Shown: piece by piece, positions 39,487 to 51,319 of the stretch
Numbering within the stretch: the stretch's first letter is position 1
Layout: each line of letters opens with the position of its first letter
Origin: Acridotheres tristis
Lineage: Eukaryota; Chordata; Aves; Passeriformes; Sturnidae
Direction: 5' to 3'
Assembly: GCA_037013685.1 (NCBI GenBank)
Contig: CM072895.1
Span: 9,150,463 to 9,214,462 of the forward strand
DNA: 64,000 nucleotides
Translations under genes and position numbers: made by a program
The notes under the pieces: generated by a model
The model's database searches: none
What the model was told of the DNA's origin: nothing
The model's input: only the letters and a program-made list of their open reading frames with translations

Positions 39487-40045
39487 TGTCTTGGTGTAAC
39501 CCCAGCAGACAGCTAAACACCATGAAGATTCTTGCTCAGTCCCCCTCACCCCAGTGGGGCAGGGACAAGAATTAGAAAAAGTAATACCCATGGGCTGAGA
39601 ACAGTTTAATAACTTAAATTAGTTACAGTATAATATTAAATAATTAATAATAGTAAGGGAGATAACAAAAAGAGAGAGGACTAAAACCCAAGAAAAACAA
39701 GTGATGCATGATACAATTGCTCACCATCTCATCCCCAAGCAGTGGTAAGTGGCTCCTGGCCAACTCCCCCCTGTTTATATACCAAGTATGATGATGTATG
39801 GTATGGATTATCTCTTTGGTCACTTCGGGTCAGCTGTCCTGGCCATGCTCCCTCACAGCTTCTCGTGCACCTCTACGCTGGCAGAGCATGGGAAAAAGAA
39901 AAGTCCTTGACTTAGGGTAAGCACTACTTAGCAACAGCTAAAACAGCAGTGTGTTATCAACATTATTCTCATACTAAATTCAAAACACAGCACTGTACCA
40001 GCTACTAGGAACAAAATTAACTCTATCCCAGCTGAAACCAGGACA
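39487..40045 (-). mobile_element. Solo LTR of an ERVL-like endogenous retrovirus, minus orientation
   Basis: This is a 559-bp element bounded by TG...CA on the minus strand, starting TGTCCTGG at 40045 and ending CCAAGACA at 39487. It is flanked by a perfect 5-bp direct repeat GAGCA (39482-39486 and 40046-40050), which I read as the target-site duplication. A 5-bp duplication suits ERVL-type elements. On the minus strand a TATATAAA box lies at 39781-39774 and an ATTAAA polyadenylation-signal variant at 39610-39605, in the order expected for U3-R-U5. The terminal sequence resembles an LTR widespread in neoavian genomes. No internal viral genes are present, so recombination between two LTRs has presumably removed them. 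Confidence 0.88.
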
Positions 40046-42119
40046 GAGCAATAGATGGGTTTAGGGTCTATTTCTCCATCCCAAAGAGAGTGTGGCTGAT
40101 GAGCAAGTGTGAATTGTGTAGAATAGATATCCCAGCATTTATTTATCTCCTTTTAAAGGAGGGGAAACCATGTAAAGTAAGCATTTCTGTCTGGAGAAAG
40201 CCTGTTGGAAAGCTTTCTTAGCCTCAGATGCCCTTGCCATCTGCACACATAAGAAACCCTTCATAAGGTTTTCATTTCCTCTTTACCTTTTATATATAGC
40301 CCATAATAAGATCCCTAATTTTAATGGACTGTGTGGATCTCACTAGCAGGGAATGGCTCTAGCAGAGAGGCTTTAACCGTCTGTTTCAGCAGGATCAGCA
40401 ATGGAGCTTTTGGTCCACTGCAGGTGCTGGTAGGATTTCTGCAGCCTCCTCCACCAAACCCTCCCTTCCTGTGAGGAGGTGCTCAGATGGACATGACCCG
40501 TGTAGTGTTTGTGGGAGCTTGTCCCTCTCCCTCAAATGCTTATGAAGCTGTACAAGGAAAATTAGCAGTACTTTGCCAAGCTGGAAGATGTGGAGAGAGA
40601 TGGGCTTGTTCAGTCAGAGAAGAAGAAAACAGAGCCACCATCCTCCTGGAAGCAAAAGGTACAGCAAGGGAAATTCTCCCTAAATATACAGAAAATAATT
40701 CCTGGTGAGACTAGTGACAAGAGAGTTATAAAAGCACATGGAAGTGTGACTTCTCTGGGCTGATCTGGGCTTTTTTCCTCTAGGGGGAAAAAAAGACCCT
40801 AAAGATACGACCCCAAGGGAGTGCAAATGGTCACAACAGGGCACCATACCATATTTGGGTCTGTGTCAAAACCCTCTCATGGCTTGGGTGAGATGCAGGG
40901 CAGAGTATAACCCAGCCCAAAAGATATTTCGGTTTGGTCCCCCTTGCTTGGGGCACAGCTCCACCTGGGAGGTGTGTCAGGAGCCTGGCTGGGATGTCGT
41001 CTGGGAAAAGCAGCACATGGGAGCTGATGGAGCTCTTACAGCAGATGGGTGAAGGCAGTGCCAGGCAGAAGGATTCACAGAGCACGTGCCAGCAGATCTG
41101 AGCTGGTTCCTGGGTTTCTGACAGCTCCCTTCTCCCAGAGCGCCTGGACAGGAGACAAAATGTGATTTCTTGCTCCTTCCACTCAAAGACGGCTGTGAAA
41201 GTCTGATTTATGCTGAACACTCTGGAAAAGAAGAAAGCTTGGCTGTGGAACCAAGTTCAGCTCCGAGCCAGGAGAACCTTGTATGGGATCAGCAAGTTTT
41301 AACCGTGCAAATCGAATTTGAGTCCAAACAGAGCCCTGTTTCATGACTTCTGCCTCTCCTTTTCTCACTGCCCAGGGTCAGGCTACCTTTTCCCCGAACA
41401 GGCCCTCACATCCATTTACAGGATCAGAGATAGGCTGGGATGTTGTAGACAACTTTTCTCCTTTTTGTCTTTTCTTTTCCCTTTTTTTTTTTAAATTTAA
41501 TTTTTTTCTCCTCTCCTGCAAGGCACAGCCAAACACGTCACAGCTCTGTCTTTCACTGAGATGATTCCCAGCTGCCAAAATGAACTGGAAGAGGTCCACC
41601 TGTCTGTGAGCCTGTCACCAAAAGCTGTGTCTGAGCATGGCCTCATGCTGTGTGACCCCAGGCAGTCTGGAGGAGTGCTCAGGGCACTGGGGAGAAGGAA
41701 TTTCTTGGCTAAGTTGTCAGCCATGAAGGTGAACAGGTGACCTTTATTACCCATGCCTTTGTTTCCCCAGGTGGATGCAGCAGAGCAAAGGCCACCATAT
41801 GTCCTTTTTCTCCAGACCTACCACCTCCTGGATGATCCTGAAAGTGGGTTATGGGAGTGACATTTGGATGTTGCTTGGGATATCTCCAGTCACAGTAACA
41901 GCAAAACCTCACCCTGTTACACAGGTGAGAGCGATTCAAAGGCAGCACTGATGTGCCCTGGAGAGGTGAGACCTCCCATGCAGGTCTGCTCACACTGACA
42001 GAATCCAAGGTGCTCAGAAGGCCTAGAACCCTCTGCCTAAGGTGGGAAATATGTGCCCAAGAACCTGGTTTACAAGGGAGGTACAACAGGCCCTGAATGG
42101 GTCCTGATGAACCTGGACA
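40046..42119. other. Noncoding desert segment
   Basis: No gene is supported. A T-rich run with TTTTTTTTTTAAATTTAATTTTTTTC character lies at about 41480-41510. Otherwise this is unique sequence without recognised repeats. Confidence 0.5.
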
Positions 42120-42381
42120 TCTCCCTGTACACACAGACATGCAACGAGAGGCAACGAATGCAAGTTGCAGAAGGGAAAGCTTGTATTAGATATTGGGGGA
42201 AAATTTACCCTGAAGATGGTTCAACACAGAGGACCACAGGTGTGGGGGGATCTCCAACCCTGGGGATATTCAAAACTTCAGTGGACAAAGCCCTGGGCTA
42301 TCTGATCTAAGCTGATATGGCCTTGAGGCTGTTGGACCAGAGATCTTCAGAGGTTCCCAATAACTTGAATTATTCTGTGAC
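42120..42381 (+). mobile_element. CR1 LINE 3' fragment, plus orientation (older subfamily)
   Basis: The segment has the CR1 3' order: an AACGAGAGGCAACGAATGCAAG block (like the ORF2 end that reads 'RGNGHK'), then GATCTCCAACCCTGGGGATATTCAAAAC, then GGCTGTTGGACCAGAGATCTTCAGAGGTTCCCAATAACTTGAATTATTCTGTGA. The last is the tail with one octamer-like unit at 42372-42380. It is more decayed than the other copies and is truncated at its 5' side. The left boundary is approximate. Confidence 0.82.
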
Positions 42382-45300
42382 CTACATCCAAAGCACTACC
42401 GAAGATTTTCTTGCATCATCTGGAGTTCAATGAGCCCATCTGGTTTTCTGTTTCTAAATCAGCAGGATCCTAATTCTCCCTTATGGTTTAATCCCTTAAT
42501 TCATTTGCTGTAATCCTGTAGTATGTGGCTGGAGGAAAAGGAAACAGTGCAGCAAAGAAAAGAGAGAAAAGCAACAAGTGCCCCTGAGATTAGTATATTA
42601 CTCCTCTTCTTTCCTGTTTGCCTTCCTGCTGTTCTGCTTCCATGAAAATTTGTGGGATTTCATCCAAAGCTCCAGAATCTCCTCTCCAGCAGTGTCTAGA
42701 GATGGATGCTTAGAAAGAAAATAAAAGAAACTGTGAGCACAGAATGATTTTCTCCCTGCAACTCTCTGCCAACCTCGGGCAGCTGAATCCTGAAAGACGT
42801 CTGAAGTTAAAGGCCACACCCAGATTTGAGCCCCTGGTAGTTATCACCTGAGAACCTACCAGCAGAGTGAGAACCATGACAGAGGGAGTTTTACAGGATA
42901 ACCCAGGGAAAAGTATCTATTTTCTTCATGTGAAACAGGCTGTCCAATTCTCTCACTGGACACCTCTCTGTGCCCTCTTACCTCATCAATGCTGCCTTGG
43001 CAAAGTTCATCTGAAACGTGACTATCTGGGGAGCTGGATGGTGTGTCCAAATTCTCTGTGTTTCTTCAGAAGTGTGAGTGAGCTGAAGCACAGCTTTATG
43101 GAGGAAAATCATCTACACACATACTCACCACTTTTGTCCACCAGTGCAGCACGTGGTGGTGGTAGGAATTCCCCCTCCACGGCATTTTGGGGTACTCAAA
43201 GTTCATCCAGCTGCAGGAGGAGAGAGAGGGGATGCCTCGCCTGCCCCCATGCTGACACACAGGGCTGGCTTCGAAAAGATGTCAGTGGAGTTTGGAAAAG
43301 AAGCAGAAATATGTATTTCCCTAATAAGCTGAAAACTTCAATAAATGTTTTCCCTCAGTAGGATGTAGCTGAGGAATCTGGGGACCATTGCTGGAGCCAA
43401 CCTCTCTGAGAGGAGAAAGTGAAAAGCCAGTCCAAGTGCAACAAATGCCTGGACAATAAAGGGATCTGAAGGGGTTCAAGGGTAGGGGGGAGTTTTTTGT
43501 CTCTCTGTTGTTGTTTCTTGATTAATATTTACATATCAGAACCAGCAAAGCACACCTCCAGATCACACACGGGATCTTTTTCTCCTTACTTGGGCAACAG
43601 AACTTGTGGGCAGGACAATTGTGCAAACAAAGATGTGTGCCAAGCCCACTGCACCGAAGGGAAGAAATAAAAATACCAGTTATTTAAAACACGTGTATTA
43701 ACAGAGGGGTTGACCTCTCCCCTGCCTTCGTGCTCTGCTGACATTGAGGAGGGAGGTGAAAAACCTTGCTGGAGCATCAGACTGGCCCCGGCCCCCAGGG
43801 GATGGAGGGGCTTTGCTGCACTGGCCCATGGACTCTCTGGGTCACCCATTGGCACCTGCTCCATCTCTCACTGTCACCCCTGATGTCACATGCACCTCTC
43901 CACCCCAGCAAGGTCCTGGGGAGCAGAACACAGCTGCAGGAGAAGCTGTTTGAAATTCCCAGCCCTTCCCTAGCAGGACAAGCACAGCTTTGGTTCAGAG
44001 GGGCAAGGCAAGGCTGCAGTGTTATGATACCTGTGGGCATGGCTGAGCCTCATCTGCATGTGGCTGCACCATCTCCTGGATACAGTGACAGATGACAGCC
44101 ACAAAAAGACAGGATTCAGAAAAAGCAACTTCATGCCAGCAAGGCTGTAGCTCTTTCTCCTTCTGATGCCCCTCTCTGCACCCTTCTTCCCTGCCTCCCC
44201 TCTTCAAATGTATCCAAAATACTCCAGCCCAAATGTTCCAAATTTAAAAATGAACAGTGTTCCCAGCATTTTTGCTTTGTAAGTGGGATAGAGGGATACA
44301 GAATAGCAAGGGGCTGCTGTCACCAAGCCCCATCCCATTGCCCAGCTTTGCACCAGGTCTCCAAACCCTGAAGAGAAGTGCCAGGTCCTGCCTGAGGGTC
44401 CTCCACTCCCTGAGCAATTGCAGCGACCTGATCTGGGTGGTTGAGCACTGGGTGAGGAGGGTGCAGTGCCTCGGGGAGATAATGGGAGTGAGAAGGCCAG
44501 AATGTCTTATCAACTTGTTCAGAAGAAGAGTCAAGCCCTTCAAATGAAAGCCCTTGAGAGAGAGGAGATGATCTTCCCTCGAGCGTCAGGCACATTTCAG
44601 CAGTTTAGAAACAGCACTGTCCTCTCTCCTCAGCCTCACAGCACCGGCTGTGACATCAACCCCAGACCTGGTTCTGACAGAGCTGAGCACCTGTGCTTGA
44701 TCCAGACTGGGGGAGCTGGGATCAGGCCTCAGGTGTGTGCTTCCAGAGGCACTTTCAGCTGCCATTTCTTTGGTTCAGCCTTCCCAGGTTTGAGCTACAT
44801 ACGTGTTTTTCCCTAGGCAGACCAAAGAAGGGGTTAAACCAAGCTTACCTTTTCAGGATCAGGATAAGACAGCCACTTGGCTGGAAAGGGAGCAAGATCC
44901 AGCCTGCTTTCTCTCCCTCTTCCATCCCATTCCTCTTGCCATCCTGTTTCTCTCCTGCACATCCCACTGCAAAGCTGCTCTGGTTGCTCAGTGGAGATGT
45001 AAACGCTGATGACAGGAGAGGGGACAACATGCTGCTGTCCTGCTCATCCTTCCCAAATCCTGACACCTGTCAAGGGCAGGAGGGAAGGAACTGAACACAG
45101 CTGATTTTCCCCCGCCCTACTGCAAGGCACCTAGGGCTGAGGCCACTGGCTCTCAGTGAGATTCCAGGTCTGTGCTTCCCCTGTATCCACCTCCTGTTTA
45201 AAGTCGAGGGGGAATCGTCCCAAGAGGTATGCAAAGTTGCCGGTTTTATTCTTCCAGTCCTTAGAACAAAAGCAGCATCCCAAGACAGAGCCTCGAGTCT

Positions 45301-46559
45301 GCTAAGGCGGTCAAATCCCAACTGACGATCATGTTTTATCCACGGGAGGAGTTTTGGGATGGGCTCAGCAGAGACACCCAAAGCTACACAAGGGCCGGCG
45401 TTGTAGCTGGGCTCCCGGGAGAGCGGCTGGAAGGGGTGAGACGGGAGAATGGATTTGCCAGCTCTGCCTTCTCTCAGGACACCGGCCAGCCCTCCCCGCG
45501 CCGGTTCCTGCCTCTGCCCCCGGCTTCTTCCTAACGAGGTTTCCAGTTCGGCTGAAGCCCCGCGTTGCTGTCAGGACCGCAGCCGTCCAGAGCTGAATGG
45601 GACCGGGGAGGGAGGTGGGGATGGCCGCTCCCATCCCCCAATTTCTGTTCCCCACGGTATTGGGGAGGATTCGGGTTACACCAAACTAACGCGAAAGAGG
45701 GGCAAAAGTGAGGAGGGAGTGCAGAAAATATCGTCACTGACTCATGGAAAGACGAGCAAGGGGGTTATAAACCCTGTGGCGATTATACCTTTGAAAGGGT
45801 CGGCTTGGGGTTGCTTTCGGCGGTGGTCCCTGCGCCCTGTGCAGGAGTTTGTGATGGAAAGTCTGCAAAAGCCATTAGGACTTTTGTGCTGGGGCACTAG
45901 AAAAGCAACGCAGACACCACTCACTTTTCTAAATAAACATTAGTCTTAAAAAGTTTGCACTGCTGACCCCCGCAGCTCTGATTACTTGTAATTCTCTGAA
46001 CCATATTTTAAGGCTTGTAACTATTTTTTTTTTCTTTTTCCGGGGAGGGGGCGGGTTCCGTTCGTTCCTTCCTGCAGCCGTGTCACAGATGTACCGTGTG
46101 CTCCGGGGGTCTCTGCCCACCCCCCAAAGCAGGTCTTTATTTCACAGCCCTGCAGCACAGCCCGTCCGCATATTCAACTCTCTCCACGTTTCCCCGAATA
46201 AGCTTGCTTTTCTTCCTTTTTTTTTCTTTTTTTTTTTCTTTTTTTTTCTTTTAGTGGTAGGGACCACATTGACAATCCTGATGAAGAGATGTTGTTCCCC
46301 TCTCAGTACGGAGGCGGTGCGGGCTGCGGCCCCATCCCCACCGGGCTGTGCCCTGAAACAGCCCCGGGAACCCTCCCCAACCCCCCCAAAGAGCCACATC
46401 CTCGCAGCACGCCCGAGGCAGCTGCACCGAGGTATCATCAGCATAATTGGAAGGGTCACATGTTAAACCCTCGCTGTTGTTCGCGGTAATGTAGCTGTGT
46501 CCCCCGGTTGCACATTTACCGATTTCTCGCAAACCAGCCATTGTCACAAGGTTCATTCC
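42382..46559. other. Noncoding segment at the desert/CpG transition
   Basis: No gene is supported. CpG frequency rises from about 45300 onwards. A T-rich tract with C interruptions at 46207-46252 ends in TTTTAG and could pass for a splice acceptor, but no exon follows that I can support. The region 45929-46080 is ordinary apart from a T-run near 46024. Confidence 0.5.
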
Positions 46560-47110
46560 AGGAGGAGTGATCCAATGGGTTGCCACGGCAACTATAATGA
46601 CATTAAAATAGAGGCGGCAGCCGAGGCCCCCCCCCCATCACCCTCCTCCCCTCTTCTCCTTCCTTTTCTCCCTCCTTTAAAAACCGGCAGCAACCCGGCA
46701 AAATTCCGCACCTTCCCGTCGGGGCAGCCCGGGAAATAACATGGGTACCCAGCGGAAAACAAAGTGTGCCGGGCGGGAGGTTGGTTTGTACAAAACCTGC
46801 CCAGAGAAAGCGGCCGAGGGAAGCCCCGAAAGGCGGAGGAGTCCCCGAGCCCGCGGGAGGCGAAAATGACCAAAGTGGGCAATTTCCAGGCGGGAACGGA
46901 ACGCGGAGCCCCAGGATGGGCAGCGGCACCGAGCCGGGATCCATCCCTGGCCCGAACACCCAGAGGGAGCGGGGAAAAGGGTCGAACCTAAGGGTTCTAA
47001 AGCCCCGCAGAGGCACCTGCGGGTTGGCGGTGAGAGCCTCTCCCTCGGCCCTGCCCCGCTCTGGAAATCCGCTTTGCACCACTTGGTTTTCCCGGAAACG
47101 TTCGTTTCCG
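46560..47110. other. CpG-rich segment
   Basis: CpG dinucleotides are frequent and G+C is high, in contrast to the desert to the left. Open frames run on both strands, as expected when stop codons are rare, so none is called. This is the first clear block of the CpG-rich chain that leads to FOXD2. It may be an unmethylated, Polycomb-marked island, by analogy with other developmental loci. Confidence 0.6.
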
Positions 47111-47189
47111 ATTAATTTGCCTTTATTATTTCTCACCGGTCCTGCTGCGGTGCTTTCGCGTATTTTTATTTTTCCCCAAGAATTTTAGG

Positions 47190-47560
47190 GCCAAAAATGA
47201 TGTTTTTAAAAAGGACCCCTGTTTCTGGTTATCACAAGACGCCCTTCCCTATCGATGAATATTTCTCTGCTCTGTCCCAGGCACATAAATAAGTGCGAAC
47301 AAGGAATATTGTGCAAAAGCAGAAGGAAAATTCTGAGAGTATCGACCATAATATCAGCTGGATCTGGTGGAGGCTCCAATGTGTTTAATTTCCGTATAAG
47401 AGAGTGTACTGCCCGTTTATCGTCGTCTACAGCTGATAGCAGCGCCTGAAATCGAACCCTGCAGGATTTCAGTGACGCTTTCTGGAATATTTTTCCCGAT
47501 CTCTCAGTGAGGCTGGGAAACGAATAGATTCTATCAATTTCTCGCCTTTTTTTTTTCCCC
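47190..47560. promoter_or_regulatory. Candidate conserved noncoding element with motif-dense AT-rich core
   Basis: This AT-rich island sits within CpG-rich surroundings and keeps isolated CpGs (CTATCGATGA, CCCGTTTATCGTCGTC, AATCGAACC). It has an ACATAAATAAGTG forkhead/Hox-like word at about 47282, an ATTGTGCAAAAG C/EBP-like word at about 47309, and GTGTTTAATTTCCG near 47380. A 118-codon frame on the minus strand (47206-47562) stays open through it, but the predicted protein has no domain I recognise. I favour a regulatory element over a small coding exon. Confidence 0.35.
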
Positions 47561-47639
47561 ATGTGAGCTCGTGGGCGAGAGTTTGCAGAGCAAGGACAGA
47601 GTGGAAAGACCTGACAGCACCGCTCAGAGCCGTGGTTTC

Positions 47640-48540
47640 ATTACCTCCACCAAAACGTGCCCAACACCTGCCTGGGGTTCGGGTACATCCCCACCCCGGA
47701 AAGAAAGGGAAACGTTCCCACTGTTGGCAGCGCCAAAATAATAAAAAGAAAAAAAGGAGAGGGTGGAGGGGGGAGAATTCTGCGCAACCCGAAGCGGCGC
47801 CGCCCGCAGCCGGTTCACACGCGGTTTGCGGCGGTGGAGCGGCTTCCTCCGGCCGGCCCCGACGGCGGAGCTGCGGCAGCGACACTCGCACCACGCCGAA
47901 TATCCGCCCGGAGACACGGCCACACTGAGGATGCTCCCGGCTCCCCGCTCGGAGCGCCCGTGGCGGGTGGGGAAGGGCCGGGGCTGCGGGGTCTGAGGGC
48001 ACCGCTTGGCTCTGAGGGCTGCCCGACCCTGCGGAGCTGCCTCCTTCCCCCGCACACAACCTCTGCCCGGGGCGTCCTATTGCTGCTGCCACCCACATCT
48101 CAGCAGAGATGGTGAGGGTGGGATGTGGGGACCACCCCGCAGCTCGGCCAGAGGTTCCCCACCCCTGGCTGCCGCTGGAAAAGGCGCTCGGGCTGGGCTT
48201 TGGGCTGCCCAGGGTGGGAGGTTGTGCCAGTCGCTGTCCCCGGGGGGACCCGAGGATGCGGTCACCCCACAGGAGCTGGGATGGGGAAAAGCAGCCGAGA
48301 TGGTGAGAAAGGGCTGGCCAGAACCGCCGGAGAGACGGGGAGGAGGCCGTGGGTGTGTGTCCCCTACAGCAGGGCCAAGAGGGAGTCTCTGTCCCCAGAC
48401 ATGTATCCAGCTCCTTAGGGAGCCCCGGGAGAACAGAGGTTACTGTGAGAACACAGCCTGGGCTCAGCTCGCTCCCGCTCCAGGGAGGCCAGAAATGTTC
48501 TTTTTGACGACCTCCTGAGGTAAAGAGCCGTCAAAAACGT
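47640..48540. other. CpG island 3' of FOXD2
   Basis: This is a dense CpG cluster, strongest at 47780-47960, with GC-box words and long open frames on both strands that contradict each other (143-209 codons on minus, 121-170 on plus). It lies about 7 kb beyond the FOXD2 polyadenylation region. An island of this size could mark a lncRNA promoter or a Polycomb-bound element. No TATA box or first-exon signature was found to choose between these. Confidence 0.6.
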
Positions 48541-50935
48541 GCCTCTGAAGTGACCCTTTGGCATGGACTTACTGAAAGACATACACAGAGTAGGAGCATG
48601 CCTGAGGAGAGATAGCAGCGCCGTCCGAGAGGAGAGAAAACGAAATTAAAACCGAGTTAAAAAGAAGCAGAAAAGAGAGAGAAAGGTGGGAAACAGAAAT
48701 TATCCTTTTTGTGAAACGTGTCGGGCTTCTCCGGAGCAACTGCAGAAGGGAGGCCTTTCCACTAGGGTGGATAAATTTACTCGTGTCCCACATGACCGAG
48801 GGTGGGGGATCCGGGGCGGAGGGAGAAGAGAAAGGTCATGGGATTGGGATTTGGGTTGTAAGTCACAGAGGAGACGTGGATTTCAGTGCCGCGTTAGGTG
48901 GCAGCGGCCTCTGATTTTGCAAGAGAAGTAATTAAATAGGAGAGGGAAAAAAAAAAAGGGAAAAAAAAGAAAAAAAATAAAAGTGAGGAGAAAAAAAGAG
49001 AAAAGAGCATTTTGGAAATAATACGGGTGAAATCTCAGGAGTCAGGAGTGGGAAGGTGCGTTGGAGAAGCGCCTCTGGGAGACTCTGCTGGCCATGGGAA
49101 GGGATTGCCCCCCACATGTCCCAGGGCCGGCGGTGGGTGCTCGGCTTTGCATCCTGCCCGGCCCCGGCTCTCTCGGCCGAGCCCTGTGCCTTTTGTTGCC
49201 TTTATTTTTTGGCCACTTTTCTCTCCTGGAAAGAGGAGATAGCAGGGGCTCTGCAGGCCGAAGCGAGGGGGTCGGCACTGATTCCCCAGCTGATTCCCCT
49301 CTCGCTCCCCTCGCCCCTACGCGCCCCACCGGGACCTGCCGCCGAAGGGGAGCAGCGGTCCGGGGCGAGGGGGCCCGTCTGGCAGAACCCTGAAATTTTT
49401 CGGCCCCATGCCCAGAGGGGGAAGTTTTTCCTTCTCTATTTAGTTTGTTTCAATTTAAAGGGTAAGCGGCGGCACCTCCATCCCCTGCCCCCAGCACGGC
49501 TCCGCTCCCACCCGGCTGTGGAGCTTCCCCACACCCGAGGTCTTGTCCTCCGTCCCCCCTTCTCCCTCTGGCGAGAGTTGATGGGTGGACATTATGGGGG
49601 GCCTCTAGCTAATCTCGTCTGGGTGGGGGGGAAAAATTCCCACGGACTTTTCAGGGAGTGCATCTGGAATGAAAGGCGATCGTGTGCCCCGCAGAAGGCT
49701 CTCTTTGCTGAAGAGTGATTTGCGAGGTGGGGGGGTGAGCGGGGGCTCATCCACGGGCTTTCCGAGGGCTCTCCGCTCGCCTCCGTCGGCGGAGAAAAGT
49801 GAAGTATCTGGGAATTTTTGTGAGAGTGAAAGGAATCGCCGGTGTTGTTTCAAGCCGTTTCAAACCCGCGGTACTGACGAAAGAGGAATCTAATTTCACT
49901 TAAAAGGCGAGCAAAAGCAGGGAAAACGAAATACGAATGAAACGGATAAAGACGCCGCCGAAAAGCGTTTCTTTGCCACCCTGCGTCATGAGTCCGAGCC
50001 TCGGTAACCAGAAAGGATAGAGGGTGGGAGAAACACCACTAAACCGGTCATTAGACTGATCCCAAGGCACCGACACGAAGTCTCGCACGGAGAAACTGAC
50101 GGACAAACTCATTACACCCCTTAGGTCTCCCTCCCGACCTCTCATCGGGGAGATCGTACCCCTTGCAGGTTTCGTCCTGCGGCGGCAGGGAGGGATGAGC
50201 ATGGTTCACGCCATACCCATAGTACCTAATTCACCCGGATCCCAGGGGAAGGGATGGGGGCAGCCAGGGCATTTGGGAAGTGAGGAATCCGCCTGCCCTC
50301 GGCCCGGAAAGGCGGCCGGGCTCCAGGCTGCTCGGTACCGGCTGCCCGGTGGGGATGAACCCCTTCCCGGCCCACGGACGGGCGCATCCCGGTACCGTCC
50401 ACCCGGGGATATGATTAGCATCTGAATGAAGAGAAAGGATTGGAAACTCACGGATAAAACCCTGCCTCGAACAGGTTTTTTTCCCCATCCTGGATCTCAG
50501 CGTCACCTGTTACTGCCACGGGCTTGCCCTGCCAATGTACATCTCATTTAAGAAATTAATAAAGTGCGAATTGGTTCCGCACAAGCCCCCCCGATGCAGG
50601 GGGAGCGGGCACCGGCACAGCTCAGCCCTGCAGCCCCTCATGGGCCGCCGCGTCCCGCAGCGACCTCCCCGGTAAATGCACCGGCGGACCGGTGGCAAGG
50701 GGGTGTGGAGCTTGTGCTCCAGGATCCGCGGCTCCAAAAACTCGTCCTGAGCTGCTCCGCAGCCCCCCGGGCACAGGCAGGGGAAAAGCCAGAATCACTC
50801 CTGGGTCAAAGGAGGGGAGATCCCCCCGCTGCGGCGGAGAGAGATTCCCGGGGTGGACACAGCTGGAAATCTCCTGGACAGAGTGGGAAAGCGGCCCTCG
50901 ACGAATCCCAGAAGAAGTGGGTGAGGCAGGAGAGA
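48541..50935. other. Mixed noncoding DNA with further CpG-rich patches
   Basis: CpG-rich patches at about 49050-49400, 49480-49560, 49730-49860 and 50240-50410 alternate with A-rich low-complexity DNA (48945-49010). Long frames such as 49056-49718 (plus, 220 codons) are overlapped by frames on the other strand and carry no domain. No gene is supported. Confidence 0.5.
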
Positions 50936-51158
50936 CAGACAGGGAGAGAAAAGGAAGGAAAAAAGAAAGGGAGAAAGACGAAAAGAAAGAGAGAAGATGG
51001 AAGCAAAAGAAATGGAGAGGGTAAGAGCAAAAGAGAGGAAAAGAAAAAGAGGAAGAGGGAGAAAGACGAAAAAGAAGAGAGGGGAAAAAAATAAATTAAG
51101 ATAGTTAAAGATGGGGAAAGGGAAAAACCAAAACACAAAGAAATTTAACAGGGTGAGG

Positions 51159-51319
<161 letters not shown>

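Noticed and set aside
46207..46255. Splice acceptor after the T-rich tract
   Set aside because: The polypyrimidine tract plus AG is convincing by itself, but no downstream exon or donor could be supported and such tracts are common.
47469..48098. 209-codon minus-strand frame in the CpG island
   Set aside because: The composition is Arg/Gly/Pro/Ala-rich noise typical of islands, several opposite-strand frames are equally long, and no domain is present.
49056..49718. 220-codon plus-strand frame
   Set aside because: Same reason: CpG-rich DNA with overlapping frames on both strands and no family resemblance.
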